This document shows positions 1 to 10,429 of a stretch of DNA of 64,000 nucleotides, one piece after another (position 1 is the stretch's first letter; the number at the start of each line of letters is the position of its first letter). The DNA comes from Photorhabdus luminescens subsp. luminescens (GTDB lineage Bacteria; Pseudomonadota; Gammaproteobacteria; Enterobacterales; Enterobacteriaceae), in the NCBI RefSeq assembly GCF_001083805.1, contig NZ_JXSK01000003.1, forward strand, positions 124,001 to 188,000, in the 5' to 3' direction. A model generated the notes under the pieces. The model was not told where the DNA came from. It did not search any database and saw nothing but the letters and a program-made list of their open reading frames with translations. A program made the translations under genes and the position numbers.

Positions 1-330
1 ACTTATTGTTTTAAAAGCCTCTCTCTTTCCAAAAGAGAATTCAGCATCAGAATCAGTTTTAATGATAACAAATTTTTCATTGTTTTCTTCTCTTTGAGTT
101 AAACAAACGTAGGCGTCATTTGAATATGTAACTTTAATACTAATAAACTCTAAAAAAGCAAATCTAATAAAGTCACAATTAGCTACATTCGCTATAATAT
201 GAATTAGGGTTGATTTTCCCGTGCCATTTTTTCCATACAAAATATTTAAAGATTCATTAAAATCAATTTCTAAATCGTAACGTTTGTGAATTCCTTCTAA
301 TTCAACTTTTTTTATATAGATTTCTTTCAT
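1..330 (-). CDS. AAA/ABC-type ATPase, N-terminal part (cut by window edge)
   Basis: An open frame begins with ATG at 330-328 and runs off the left edge; the 110 residues visible start MKEIYIKKVELEGIHKRYDL. A short beta-hairpin lead is followed by a Walker A motif GKNGTGKST at residues 33-41. This is the layout of OLD/RecF/SMC-like ATPases that act in DNA repair or anti-phage systems. Only the N-terminal lobe is inside the window, so signature motif, Walker B and any fused nuclease cannot be seen and the function stays open. The gene is AT-rich and lies next to a P4-satellite relic, which suggests accessory DNA. Confidence 0.7.
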   Translation of the reverse strand, partial: MKEIYIKKVELEGIHKRYDLEIDFNESLNILYGKNGTGKSTLIHIIANVANCDFIRFAFLEFISIKVTYSNDAYVCLTQREENNEKFVIIKTDSDAEFSFGKREAFKTIS

Positions 331-783
331 AATTGATCCTTACCTTATTCTCTTTTGATAACGATAATTAACTACTCGTCGAAGCTATTTTTGAAGTTAT
401 AATACTTTGAAAAGTAATAGATTGCTATATCAGATGCACTCTGGTAAAGAGCATAGATCAACCATATCAAAAGTGTGATATTGGGCTTTTAGCTAATTCC
501 AGAATATGATTATAGTGAATTATGGGTAAATCAAAGAAATTCATCTGGGGGCATTACAGGGGGCATGCAAGATAATTGAACTAAATAAAATCATTTAAAA
601 ACAATATAATAAGAATTATTATCGAATCCTGTAGGGCTACCGAAGTCCATTAAACCCAGTAAATACAAGACACTACTACAGTTCATATTCTTTCTACGTC
701 CACTATAGTTTGTTGAAATCCATCCTATTTTGGGGGTACGTTCAGGTTCAATGAAGTGAGATACCCCAGATGAAACTAACAAC
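331..783. other. intergenic, no convincing gene
   Basis: AT-rich spacer between the ATPase start and the primase relic. Homology-like primase sequence begins abruptly near 784, so this interval probably contains the breakpoint of the deleted prophage. A 72-codon minus-strand frame (591-809) overlaps the relic and has no recognisable features. Confidence 0.4.
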
Positions 784-1424
784 CCAACAGGTGGGGATGA
801 AGTTGCCATTGACCCGAAGCATAAACAGCCTTATTCAACCCGCATTCCTGCTGTGGTGCTGGCAGTGAACAATAACGCCATGAGCTTCAGTGATCGCAGT
901 GGCGGAGTGTCGCGGCGTCGGGTGATTTTCAACTTCTCCGAAGTCGTGCCGGAAAACGAACGTGATCCGCTTCTGCGGGATAAAATCTCGGCGGAATTGC
1001 CTGTGATTATCCGGCAACTGCTTCATTGGTTTACTGATCCTCAAAAAGCACGGCAACTGTTGGCGGAGCAACAAAAATCCGAAGAAGCACTGGATATTAA
1101 ACGCGGTACAGATCTGCTAGTTGATTTTTGCGGCTATCTGATTGGCTTCCCATGAAGCCGATGGCCTGTTAATCGGCAATGCGGAAATCACCCCGTAAAT
1201 ACCTCTATCACGCCTACCTTGCTTATATGAAAGGCAACAACCTGAGCAAACCGGTTTCCGTGACCCAATTCGGTATGGATATGCCCGGAGTACTGACGGA
1301 GTACAACCAGCATTACCTGCGCAAGAAAAGCAAACAGGGCATTCGCAGCAATCTGGATCTGAATATCGACATCGCCATCGAATGGCTGCCAAAACTGACA
1401 GAGAATAGCCTGCCAGAAGAATAA
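784..1424 (+). pseudogene. P4-type DNA primase/helicase (alpha protein), C-terminal relic with frameshifts
   Basis: The translation from about 784 (TGGDEVAIDPKHKQPYST, then VLAVNNN and GGVSRRRVIF) follows the superfamily 3 helicase part of satellite-phage P4 alpha-type primases. It reaches LVDFCGYL and stops at 1153-1155. The continuation EADGLLIGNAEITP is in the next frame (from 1154), and RKYLYHAYLAYMKGN onward is in the third frame, ending at 1424. At least two indels and the loss of the whole N-terminal primase and Walker A half make it non-functional. It marks a decayed P4-like satellite prophage. Assignment is by recall of the family, not by alignment. Confidence 0.75.
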
Positions 1425-1971
1425 TTTTTTCACACGAATAGCGATTTTCTAAAAAATAGTAAAAAGTGTTCACTCTATAATTTAAATAAGATATATCAAT
1501 GTATTGTAGGGTGAATGGTTATTTTTAAACTGTTCACAAGTCTTCACCTCTGTTCACCTTTTTCTGATTTAAAGATGAAGGGTTGAGTGAAGAGTAGTGA
1601 TGAGTTTAATTTCAAGTCATCATCCTTCAATGGTACGAATTTAAATGAAAATATTTAAAGGTGAATAGGGTGAACAGTTTTATCCCTAATTCTTTAATAG
1701 GGAGGGGTTAAATAAAAATGATTTTTCTGGCGGGTGATTTTTAAATATATTGACTTAAACAAAATGTAACATGGGTAACTATATCCATTTGATTGATATG
1801 CAATATTAATCACAAATTTCTCTCTTTACTGTCACTAATACTAGAATATATAAATATTTTTGGTATATCCTGTCCCGCAATGTATCACAAGTGTGCAATT
1901 ACCATAGATAATATAAAGAATTTTCTAATTAGGCTGGTTTTTGTACTGAAAAAAACGATAGGGAGGAATTA
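1425..1971. repeat. P4-like iteron region (possible remnant crr/ori) in a gene-free stretch
   Basis: No gene is visible here. The stretch after the primase relic repeats a 9-mer related to GGTGAACAG: GGTGAACAG at 1669-1677 in tandem with GGTGAATAG at 1660-1668, its complement CTGTTCACC at 1550-1558, and degenerate copies at 1465-1474, 1510-1518, 1530-1537 and 1541-1548. P4 alpha protein is known to bind GGTGAACAG-type repeats at ori and crr, so these are probably its replication sites, left behind after decay. The rest (1680-1970) is AT-rich with a Shine-Dalgarno sequence just before the next gene. Confidence 0.6.
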
Positions 1972-2397
1972 ATGTGGATTAAGTCATTACTCAATATACT
2001 GATAATAATAATTTTATTTATTTTTAGTAATATAGGATTTATTTCTATTGATTTAACTATAAAAGAAGTAATAACTCTGTGGACAAACAAGGAGTACACT
2101 CCATCTGAATTGTCTTTTTTTATTCAAATCACCGATTATGCAATGCTGGCTAACAATTTTCTATTTGTTTTGTGTGCCACAATATTCTTTTTCCGAAATA
2201 AGTTCAAATACAGTTTGAGAATGATTTTTTCTGTCTTATTAATTACCCTAATAAATAATATATCTACGCTTATTTACGTCTTAAATTTTTCGAGTTTTTT
2301 TAAGTTAATTAAAAATCATGATATACATTTGATACTAGTTTCATTTCCTGTTTCAATGGTTATTATTTATATTCTTGCAAGGATAAAAAACAAATGA
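1972..2397 (+). CDS. small multi-pass membrane protein, possible immunity partner
   Basis: 141 residues with a strong Shine-Dalgarno (GGGAGGAATTA) before ATG. Hydrophobic stretches at about residues 5-25, 57-75, 82-105 and 117-136 predict about four membrane helices joined by short polar loops; no enzyme motif is seen. Its TGA overlaps the ATG of the next gene (ATGA), so the two are translationally coupled. The partner looks like a papain-fold hydrolase, and small membrane proteins coded beside peptidoglycan or lipid hydrolases are often immunity proteins; that role is inference only. Composition is very AT-rich. Confidence 0.6.
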   Translation: MWIKSLLNILIIIILFIFSNIGFISIDLTIKEVITLWTNKEYTPSELSFFIQITDYAMLANNFLFVLCATIFFFRNKFKYSLRMIFSVLLITLINNISTLIYVLNFSSFFKLIKNHDIHLILVSFPVSMVIIYILARIKNK

Positions 2398-3206
2398 ACA
2401 ATAGAGACATAATCAGACAATCAAGAATTTTGGATAAACTTGATACACATACATTAAATATGTATGACACTACCTGTCGATGGCTTCCTAAGGGTATTTT
2501 TTTATGGGTAGAAACAAAAGGTACAGGGCATACATTTATTTCTGTTCATACAGAACAAGGAATAAATGTGTTTACCTATGGTCGTTATGCTGATACCGGA
2601 CCATTAGGAATAACTGGCGATGGTGTTTTAATTTGGTTGCAGGATAATGAAGCAATTGAATATATGTCAACCGAACTTTATAGAATGGAAGCTCAAGTTT
2701 ATAACATCAGAGATGCCAATATTTTCGCAATAATGGGATATTTTAAAAGTTTATGGCATACAGGTAAAAAAATAGGTGGTACTTCCGTATCTGAGTCGAC
2801 CAAAAAATTTGGGAAAGTCATTGATGTTTATGATGTAACTGGAACTAACTGTACAACGCATTCTGTCAAGGCGCTTAATTATGCAGGTAGCTCGGTCTTT
2901 CAAAAGAAGAATATATTTTCTGTAAACTATACCGAAGATTTTACTATTCCATATTCATTAAGAATATACATGAATGATATTGATACGCTTAAGAAAAGCA
3001 TGATTATTACTGATGTTACCTGGAGTTTTAGGCAACAAATGAGGAATACGAAGGAATTAGTTCCTTTAAATGGAACAGGAAAAGTGCAAGGAGTACTTGG
3101 TGTTGGCGCTAAATTTTCGGGTACGCTAGGTACTCAAAGTAGTGGTTATGGTGGTGCAACTTTTGGAGGTTCGTCTGGTTGGAATTACACTCCGAAAGAA
3201 GAATAA
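2394..3206 (+). CDS. putative permuted papain-fold (NlpC/P60-like) hydrolase, effector-like
   Basis: 270 residues, coupled to the membrane protein upstream by a 4-base overlap. A GHTFISV segment (His46) is followed by a glycine- and tyrosine-rich strand region (FTYGRYADTG) and, about 100 residues later, NCTTHS with Cys153. A histidine before the cysteine, set in short beta strands, resembles circularly permuted papain-like amidases (YiiX/YaeF class), several of which are type VI effectors or lipid/peptide hydrolases. The last 40 residues are Gly/Ser-rich and probably disordered. There is no signal peptide and no PAAR or VgrG nearby. An IS982 copy sits directly behind the stop codon without damaging it. 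Function is inferred from the motif pattern only. Confidence 0.45.
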   Translation: MNNRDIIRQSRILDKLDTHTLNMYDTTCRWLPKGIFLWVETKGTGHTFISVHTEQGINVFTYGRYADTGPLGITGDGVLIWLQDNEAIEYMSTELYRMEAQVYNIRDANIFAIMGYFKSLWHTGKKIGGTSVSESTKKFGKVIDVYDVTGTNCTTHSVKALNYAGSSVFQKKNIFSVNYTEDFTIPYSLRIYMNDIDTLKKSMIITDVTWSFRQQMRNTKELVPLNGTGKVQGVLGVGAKFSGTLGTQSSGYGGATFGGSSGWNYTPKEE

Positions 3207-3208
3207 TT

Positions 3209-4199
3209 AACCTGAACTCTGGATAAAAAAATGGAACTCAGTGCCTGTTCCAAGATCAAAATTTTCGACCAAGAAAAAAACGATCTTATTAGGAACAGGC
3301 ATGGATAAACTAGTTGAACTCTTCTGCGATGTCGATGATTTTTGCCGTGTATTCATTCCACTCTGGGAACAACAGGGTATCGAGGAAGGACATCGTCAAC
3401 GCAGACGTCATGGCCGCATGAGCGCCAGCGAGATTATGACCATTGTGATTGCTTTTCATATGTCACATTATCGCGATTTCAAAAATTTCTACTTTGGATT
3501 AGTCCGACGATACCCTCAACAAGACTTTCCCACCCTGCTCAGCTATACCCGGTTCTTAGGCGTCGTTTCCTCAGTTTTAGGACCGCTTTGTAGCTATTTG
3601 ACGCAGGTGAAAGGGAAACCCACAGGACTCGCTTTTGTCGATTCCACAAGTATTCGTGTTTGTCATAACATTCGTATCCCTCGCCATAAGGTGTTTGACG
3701 GCATAGCGAAACGAGGAAAAGGGTCAATGGGAGGGTTTTTCGGTTTTAAGCTGCATCTGATAGTCAATCATCAAGGAGAAATTGTGTCAGCTAAACTCAC
3801 TCCGGGTAATGTCGATGATCGGGAGCCTGTCCGTGAGTTAGCCGCAGGATTAACAGGAACGCTTTACGGCGACAAGGGATATATCAGTCAGGCTCTGTTT
3901 GATGATTTAAACGCGACAGGGGTGACATTGATAACGGATACGCGCAGTAACATGAAGGCCAAAGCGCTCTCAGTGTGGGATAAGGTAATGTTATCAAAAC
4001 GTTTCATCATAGAAACCATCCATGCTCAGTTAAAGAATATTTCTCAGATAGAGCACTCACGACACCGTAGTCTACAGGGATTCATGTTGAATGTGTTAGG
4101 AGGGCTAATCGCTTATTGTTTCAAAGAGAACAAACCATCACTGAATATCTCCCGCTCAGAAATGGACATATTAGTGACGGCTTAACCAGAACTCAGGTT
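3209..4199 (+). mobile_element. IS982-family insertion sequence
   Basis: About 1 kb. The left end AACCTGAACTCTGG (3209-3222) and the inverted right end CCAGAACTCAGGTT (4186-4199) match at 12 of 14 positions. An AT-rich palindromic TAATTA adjoins both ends and is the likely target duplication; because it also extends the inverted repeats, the exact border is ambiguous by a few bases. One transposase fills the element, and it appears complete and potentially active. Confidence 0.8.
3301..4185 (+). CDS. IS982-family DDE transposase
   Basis: 294 residues from ATG 3301 (MDKLVELFCDVDDFCR), the usual N-terminus of IS982 transposases. DDE-fold landmarks: FVDSTSIRVC with the first Asp, GGFFGFKLHLIVN, LTPGNVDDRE, LYGDKGYIS with the second Asp, and the C-terminal KRFIIETIHAQLKN with the catalytic Glu. 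The frame is also open upstream to a GTG at 3241, but ATG 3301 fits the family length. The element's only gene. A long inverted repeat (3243-3251 with 3292-3300) ends one base before the ATG and could fold over the start in read-through transcripts. Confidence 0.88.
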   Translation: MDKLVELFCDVDDFCRVFIPLWEQQGIEEGHRQRRRHGRMSASEIMTIVIAFHMSHYRDFKNFYFGLVRRYPQQDFPTLLSYTRFLGVVSSVLGPLCSYLTQVKGKPTGLAFVDSTSIRVCHNIRIPRHKVFDGIAKRGKGSMGGFFGFKLHLIVNHQGEIVSAKLTPGNVDDREPVRELAAGLTGTLYGDKGYISQALFDDLNATGVTLITDTRSNMKAKALSVWDKVMLSKRFIIETIHAQLKNISQIEHSRHRSLQGFMLNVLGGLIAYCFKENKPSLNISRSEMDILVTA

Positions 4200-4207
4200 A
4201 ATTATTT

Positions 4208-4777
4208 TTATACAATATTAGTGCTGTTTCCCTTACCTGATCGATTTAAATAATCAGAAAGCTCCCATTCTTTATATTGCTGATTAATTTCTTTCACTGA
4301 CATGAGTTTTATCTTGGGAATTGACAAGCTTTCGTAGATTTCAGTATGACGTTTTTTGTTTTTGGGTATGGCGAAAATAATGTGATGTATCATCTCCCAT
4401 TTTATGCGTTCTTTAGCTCCAGAAAGACCACCATGTCGATGACTTTGGAGTAAAGTCCTATTCATATATCGAGATAAACTTAGCAAAGTAGGGATATCTA
4501 ATAAAATTAATCCAGTAGCTCTGGAAAGACGCTGCGGAAGCACTTTTTTATAGTTTCCATCTATAACCCATTTATCTTCATTTATTACTTTATCATGTAA
4601 CGTAATAAATTCATCATAAGGGCGAGGTTGCCAATCTGAATCAGCCAAATGAAAAAGTTGGTCCAAATGCGTAGCTTTCAGATTGAGTTTTTTCGAAATT
4701 GCATTAGCCAATGTGGATTTCCCGCTATTTGATGGTCCTATGATACATATTCTGCAACCAAGATCTGAGAGTTTCAT
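4208..4777 (-). CDS. P-loop nucleotide kinase-like protein (adenylate kinase/FlaR-like)
   Basis: 189 residues. Walker A GPSNSGKST at residues 14-22 sits after a short beta strand, followed by THLDQLFH and a DGNYKKVLPQRL segment, as in the 'topology modulation'/FlaR-like family of P-loop kinases whose substrate is unknown. The later RYMNRTLLQSHRHGGLSGAKERIKWEM region matches the arginine-rich lid of that family. It is a single gene transcribed toward the IS982 copy, whose right end lies 8 bases past the stop. The gene may have been part of the same unit as flanking accessory genes before the IS arrived. Biochemical role unknown. Confidence 0.65.
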   Translation of the reverse strand: MKLSDLGCRICIIGPSNSGKSTLANAISKKLNLKATHLDQLFHLADSDWQPRPYDEFITLHDKVINEDKWVIDGNYKKVLPQRLSRATGLILLDIPTLLSLSRYMNRTLLQSHRHGGLSGAKERIKWEMIHHIIFAIPKNKKRHTEIYESLSIPKIKLMSVKEINQQYKEWELSDYLNRSGKGNSTNIV

Positions 4778-5068
4778 TGTGGCTCCGTTATAAATATACC
4801 CTCTTGTCAGCTACATGAGAATGACCAGAGCTAGTAATTCGAGAGGGTGGAAATTTTATCAACTATTTCTGTCGAAAGGAAATCTCGGAGACCTCAACTT
4901 TGGAGCAGATTTCTTGTCTGTAGGCACGTAAAATCATTACGACATCACCAAACCGATGAATGAAGCGAGTATAAATTAGGTATTCAAGCACATTGGCAAC
5001 CAATACAGAGCTACGAGTCACATCAAAATGTCTAGATAGTTGATATCTGCAACACAAATCAACTTTAT

Positions 5069-5941
5069 TTATGTCTTAAACACCTGCGTCTGGTGCCATT
5101 CAATAAATCTATCTGCCGGGTAATACTGACGATTACGCGGCAGATAAAGGCTTTCGCCATCTCTGGCCCAAAACAGTTGCTCAACAACCGGACTACGATT
5201 GACCCCATCAGAGATTTTGATCCTCAGGTGCTCATCTATACCAATTGCCCCTCTGTCAAAAGCGGAATGATGAAGTGTGCAAAGTGCCAGACCATTTTCC
5301 ACCAGGCAGGGACCGCCAAACTGTTTCCATTTGATGTGGGCAGCTTCCAGACCGACCAGTGAGCCATCCAGACGTAAATCATAGCCACAAACGGCACATC
5401 GGTAGTGATAAGCGCGTAAAACCACATCACGAAAACGTGGATCACGGCTATTTAATTTCTTATTAATATCAAAACCTAGTCGTTCAGCCAGACTTACCTG
5501 AACGCTTTCCGGGAAATGTTCATTAAGGATCTGTTGTGCCAGTTTATCAATAAGCGCAGGCCGACGGCGCAGTAAATGGAAACTGGCTGAATCAAAACCT
5601 CCGGCAACCTGATACTCAATCAGCTCTCGTTTTGGCGGTTCCTTACTTCCCAAGCGCGGAGTGCAGTGTTCTGCATTTTTCAGCTCCCAGAAACCATCTC
5701 TTCGTAAACGCCAGAAAGGCATTGAAGGATAGTGTTCTTTGCGACTGGGACCGAAATCGGTGAGTAATTGTAATAGTGGTTGGTGGATTTCATCACCGTA
5801 ATTAAACAGTTGCCCATGCCCTTTTTTGTACTCAGACAACACATACAACAGCAGTAGTGGCTTATGTGGTGCGCGTTGATCGCCTTTACGCCAGACGGTG
5901 AGTTTTGATATCGCTGCTTGTAATGTTATGAGTGAGGTCAT
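5069..5941 (-). CDS. sulfur-binding-domain HNH endonuclease (type IV restriction)
   Basis: 290 residues. The N-terminal part carries RAPHKPLLLLYVLSE, a hallmark of the domain that binds phosphorothioate-modified DNA (ScoMcrA/SprMcrA type). The C-terminal HNH module shows CAVCGYDL, LEAAHIKWKQFGG and NGLALCTLHHSAFDRG, giving Cys pairs and the catalytic His. Such enzymes cut incoming DNA carrying Dnd-type sulfur modification. No dnd genes are in the window, in line with a stand-alone modification-dependent restriction role; a host with Dnd modification would be incompatible with it. It is transcribed alone, with ATG at 5941. The 64-codon frame just downstream is not convincing. Confidence 0.82.
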   Translation of the reverse strand: MTSLITLQAAISKLTVWRKGDQRAPHKPLLLLYVLSEYKKGHGQLFNYGDEIHQPLLQLLTDFGPSRKEHYPSMPFWRLRRDGFWELKNAEHCTPRLGSKEPPKRELIEYQVAGGFDSASFHLLRRRPALIDKLAQQILNEHFPESVQVSLAERLGFDINKKLNSRDPRFRDVVLRAYHYRCAVCGYDLRLDGSLVGLEAAHIKWKQFGGPCLVENGLALCTLHHSAFDRGAIGIDEHLRIKISDGVNRSPVVEQLFWARDGESLYLPRNRQYYPADRFIEWHQTQVFKT

Positions 5942-7801
<1,860 letters not shown>

Positions 7802-7921
7802 GCTGTTCTGAAGGAGTTAAAAGCCATGCTGTGATAGGCAGTTTTTAACAAAACAAGAAACGATAGCTCCAGGTTCACCATGAAATGAGTGAGCCTGTAT
7901 GTTTTACAGAGAGGAAAAAGA

Positions 7922-8770
7922 ATGGAGAGGATTGAACGCCACACTTGTTTTGGGGGATGGCAGGATGTTTATCAGCATGAATCGGCCGTGCTTGGCTGCA
8001 CCATGAATTTTGCAGTCTACCTCCCTCCTCAGGCTGAACATCAGAAATTACCCGTGCTGTATTGGCTCTCAGGCCTAACCTGTAATGAGCAGAATTTCAT
8101 CACTAAAGCGGGAGCTCAACGCTACGCTGCCGAACAGGGTATTATTCTTGTCACCCCAGATACCAGCCCTCGTGGTGAGAAAGTTGCAGATGATGACGCT
8201 TATGATTTAGGTCAGGGCGCCGGTTTTTACCTCAACGCAACACAGGAACCTTGGGCGCCGCACTATCGCATGTATGATTATGTGGTGTCAGAGCTACCGG
8301 CGCTGATCGAAACACACTTCCCGGTAACAACAACACGAGCCATTAGTGGTCATTCTATGGGCGGTCATGGCGCACTGATGATCGCACTACGCAATCCAGA
8401 TCGTTACCACAGCGTATCGGCCTTTTCACCGATTGTTGCTCCCTCTCAGGTTCCTTGGGGAGAAAAAGCTTTTCGCACTTATTTGGGCGAAGATCGTGAC
8501 ACATGGAAAACCTATGACACAATCGAGCTGCTAACCAATAGCGCCAAATCATTGCATATGCTAATTGATATCGGTACCGACGACCCATTTCTTAAAGAAC
8601 AATTACGTCCTGAGCTGTTGAAGGATGTATGCGAAAACAGCGGGCATCCCTACACGCTGAACCTGCGCACTGGTTATGATCATAGCTACTATTTCGTCGC
8701 CAGTTTTATCGGCGAGCATATCGCATATCATGCCAATGTATTGAAGGGAACTTGTTCTGATAATCAATAA
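7922..8770 (+). CDS. frmB: S-formylglutathione hydrolase
   Basis: 282 residues of the esterase D family. It hydrolyses S-formylglutathione to formate and glutathione, completing the FrmA pathway. The nucleophile elbow [22 protein letters not shown] (oxyanion hole region) and the late GYDHSYYF segment with the catalytic His are present. ATG 7922 follows GAGGAAAAAG and matches the usual N-terminus [13 protein letters not shown]; an in-frame start at 7889 would add 11 unusual residues. Likely co-transcribed with frmA, despite a 120-base spacer. Confidence 0.95.
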   Translation: MERIERHTCFGGWQDVYQHESAVLGCTMNFAVYLPPQAEHQKLPVLYWLSGLTCNEQNFITKAGAQRYAAEQGIILVTPDTSPRGEKVADDDAYDLGQGAGFYLNATQEPWAPHYRMYDYVVSELPALIETHFPVTTTRAISGHSMGGHGALMIALRNPDRYHSVSAFSPIVAPSQVPWGEKAFRTYLGEDRDTWKTYDTIELLTNSAKSLHMLIDIGTDDPFLKEQLRPELLKDVCENSGHPYTLNLRTGYDHSYYFVASFIGEHIAYHANVLKGTCSDNQ

Positions 8771-9624
8771 ATTACATACGAATCCATCAATATTTTTACG
8801 ATAAAGGGTGACCAAATCAATACAAGTTCAGATAAAAAGCCCGACATTAAAAGACATTAAGGAAATTTTTTCACCACATGTATCTTGGGTCAATCCTGTA
8901 AAGTAGGCCGCTGGCTTGAAGTGAATTCTCCAGCGGCATCCTGCCAAATCCTGCAACAACTTTATGCCGAATCACTTGAATAACTTATTAAAAGGCAAAA
9001 GATATAGGAAACAAACTTTTTATCGGTGACAAAATAAAAAATAAGATTCGTCATAAATAAATTGAATAATCTCCCATGTAAGATATTAGAGTGCAAAACA
9101 CTCAATACACTATTTTTAAATAAAAAAATTATCTTATAGTATAGATAAAATCATTTTCACTTATTATACGAATATACAAAATTTAATAAATCATTTTCCC
9201 AATATAATAAATCTTGGTCATAAACCTATTAGATAATCGACTACGAAAAAATCAGGATGGAAAAACATCTAATGAATTATTAAAAAAACACGAAATTATT
9301 TACTCACAGTGTAATTATGTTGCAATTATTACTAATTAAAATAATAAAGTCATTATTGTATAGAAATAATCATCTCATTAGATTATATTGCAAAGAAAAA
9401 ACAGGAACCATATTACATATCTGATGAAATAAAATCGCTTATTTTGGCACTTATCAAAATAATTTTTGTTTTTTCTAAAATACATATAATAATTATTTGT
9501 TATAGTAGTTTTAATGTGTTATTTATCTCACTTGTTAAGATTTATTTTTTATTTAACACATCTTATACGACTTATGTAGTTGAATAGCTAAATGTTATTA
9601 ATTTTTTCTCAAAAGGAGACTATG
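8771..9624. other. long AT-rich intergenic region with a coding-like remnant
   Basis: No intact gene. A perfect 8-base inverted repeat GCCGCTGG/CCAGCGGC (8907-8914, 8930-8937) may end frmB transcription, though no T-run follows. The frame ending at about 8982 reads as plausible protein (VGRWLEVNSPAASC, then QILQQLYAESLE) and is probably the tail of a lost gene. From 9000 on the DNA is strongly AT-rich; GTAATTATGTTGCAATTAT at 9311-9329 resembles the repeat upstream of frmA. Confidence 0.35.
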
Positions 9625-9954
9625 ATGACATTGCAAGAAATTGGCAAGATGAGTCTTAAAAATTCAGGTGGATTTGTTGCTAGAATCCAATTCAGTTATA
9701 TGGATGGCGATGGTGAAAAGCATTTAAGTAAACAAGGTAATAATATTACTCTTGGATTAACAGATACTGTTGACCCAGGCGATCTTGGCGTTCCTGATGG
9801 CTCAATAGTTTTTATGCATGTATTTGTAGTATGGGGAAATGATAATGAAGCCCGTAAAGCTTTTTTATACAAAAAAGGAAGCCAAATACTTGCTAGCTAC
9901 GATATCAGTGGTACGACATTAAGCAATGATCTTGGTTTAATCGATATTTCGTAA
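9625..9954 (+). CDS. small beta-rich protein of unknown function
   Basis: 109 residues (two adjacent ATGs at 9622 and 9625; AAAGGAG spacing favours the second). The sequence alternates short polar and hydrophobic strands (VARIQFSYMDGDGEKHL, ITLGLTDTVDPGDLGV, SIVFMHVFVVWGNDNEARKA), without cysteine, signal peptide or catalytic motif, which suggests a compact beta-sandwich such as small lectin-like or aegerolysin-like secreted proteins. That comparison is by impression only. It is isolated, with about 850 bases of AT-rich DNA upstream and an ERIC directly behind the stop codon. I do not recognise the family. Confidence 0.6.
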   Translation: MTLQEIGKMSLKNSGGFVARIQFSYMDGDGEKHLSKQGNNITLGLTDTVDPGDLGVPDGSIVFMHVFVVWGNDNEARKAFLYKKGSQILASYDISGTTLSNDLGLIDIS

Positions 9955-9960
9955 TACATA

Positions 9961-10086
9961 TATACCCTATGGATTTCAGGATACATCGCGAAGTCAAGGG
10001 AGTGCCCCCCGGGAGCATAGCTAACTATGTGACCGGGGTGAGCGAGCGCAGCCAACAAAGAGGCAATTTGAAAGATAACGGGTATA
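9961..10086 (+). repeat. ERIC element, copy A
   Basis: 126-base imperfect palindrome with ends TATACCC and GGGTATA. The core GGGAGCATAGC to GTGACCGGGGTGAGCG corresponds to the ERIC consensus (known from enterobacteria, about 127 bp). It begins 6 bases after the stop of the small beta-rich gene, so its hairpin would lie in that transcript. Confidence 0.88.
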
Positions 10087-10150
10087 AACTTTCCATTTTT
10101 AAACTGCCTCCCTATGTACGGATTGGCGTCCAACATTTGGGGGACAGTTC

Positions 10151-10318
10151 ATGCTTGCACTCTCTCATGTTCCTAACCTAAGAACACGTTTATCAGGCAT
10201 TGTTCCTAATATTTCAGTCACTCTTCTACATGTACGCCATCACACCAAAAGTGTGTTAGTTAGTAACGGAATTCTTTTTTGTGATTTCAGTTATAAAAAT
10301 CCATTTGAAAAAAAATAG
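10151..10318 (+). CDS. possible 55-residue small protein upstream of the carotenoid operon
   Basis: Short frame starting MLALSHVPNLRTRLSG at an ATG preceded by GGGGGA seven bases upstream, a good Shine-Dalgarno, and ending in the lysine-rich tail NPFEKK. It lies between an ERIC and the carotenoid oxygenase gene, and a perfect hairpin overlaps its stop codon. No similarity is recognised. It might equally be the remnant of a larger gene or chance; the ribosome-binding site and the hairpin are the only support. Confidence 0.3.
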   Translation: MLALSHVPNLRTRLSGIVPNISVTLLHVRHHTKSVLVSNGILFCDFSYKNPFEKK

Positions 10319-10343
10319 TACTGTTCATCTCCAGCACAGTACT
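10317..10343 (+). promoter_or_regulatory. perfect inverted repeat upstream of the carotenoid operon
   Basis: AGTACTGT, 11 bases, ACAGTACT. It is not followed by a T-run, and the spacing does not fit a LexA box (CTGT-N8-ACAG). It lies 87 bases before the oxygenase start and could be an operator or a mRNA hairpin. Confidence 0.4.
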
Positions 10344-10429
10344 GTTACTTTAGTGTCGCTGTATCTTCTTATAGTGCTCCGGTATTAAATCATTACCTAT
10401 TATTCGGTTGAAAATATAGAGGTGAAGGC

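Noticed and set aside
591-809. 72-codon minus-strand frame at the left of the primase relic
   Set aside because: It runs into sequence that is clearly primase on the other strand and has no motif.
4863-5057. 64-codon minus-strand frame behind the HNH nuclease gene
   Set aside because: TTG start, no ribosome-binding site, no recognisable motif; a toxin-like impression of its C-terminus was too weak to call.
10317-10343. LexA box upstream of the carotenoid operon
   Set aside because: CTGT and ACAG are 11 bases apart, not 8; the repeat is not an SOS operator.
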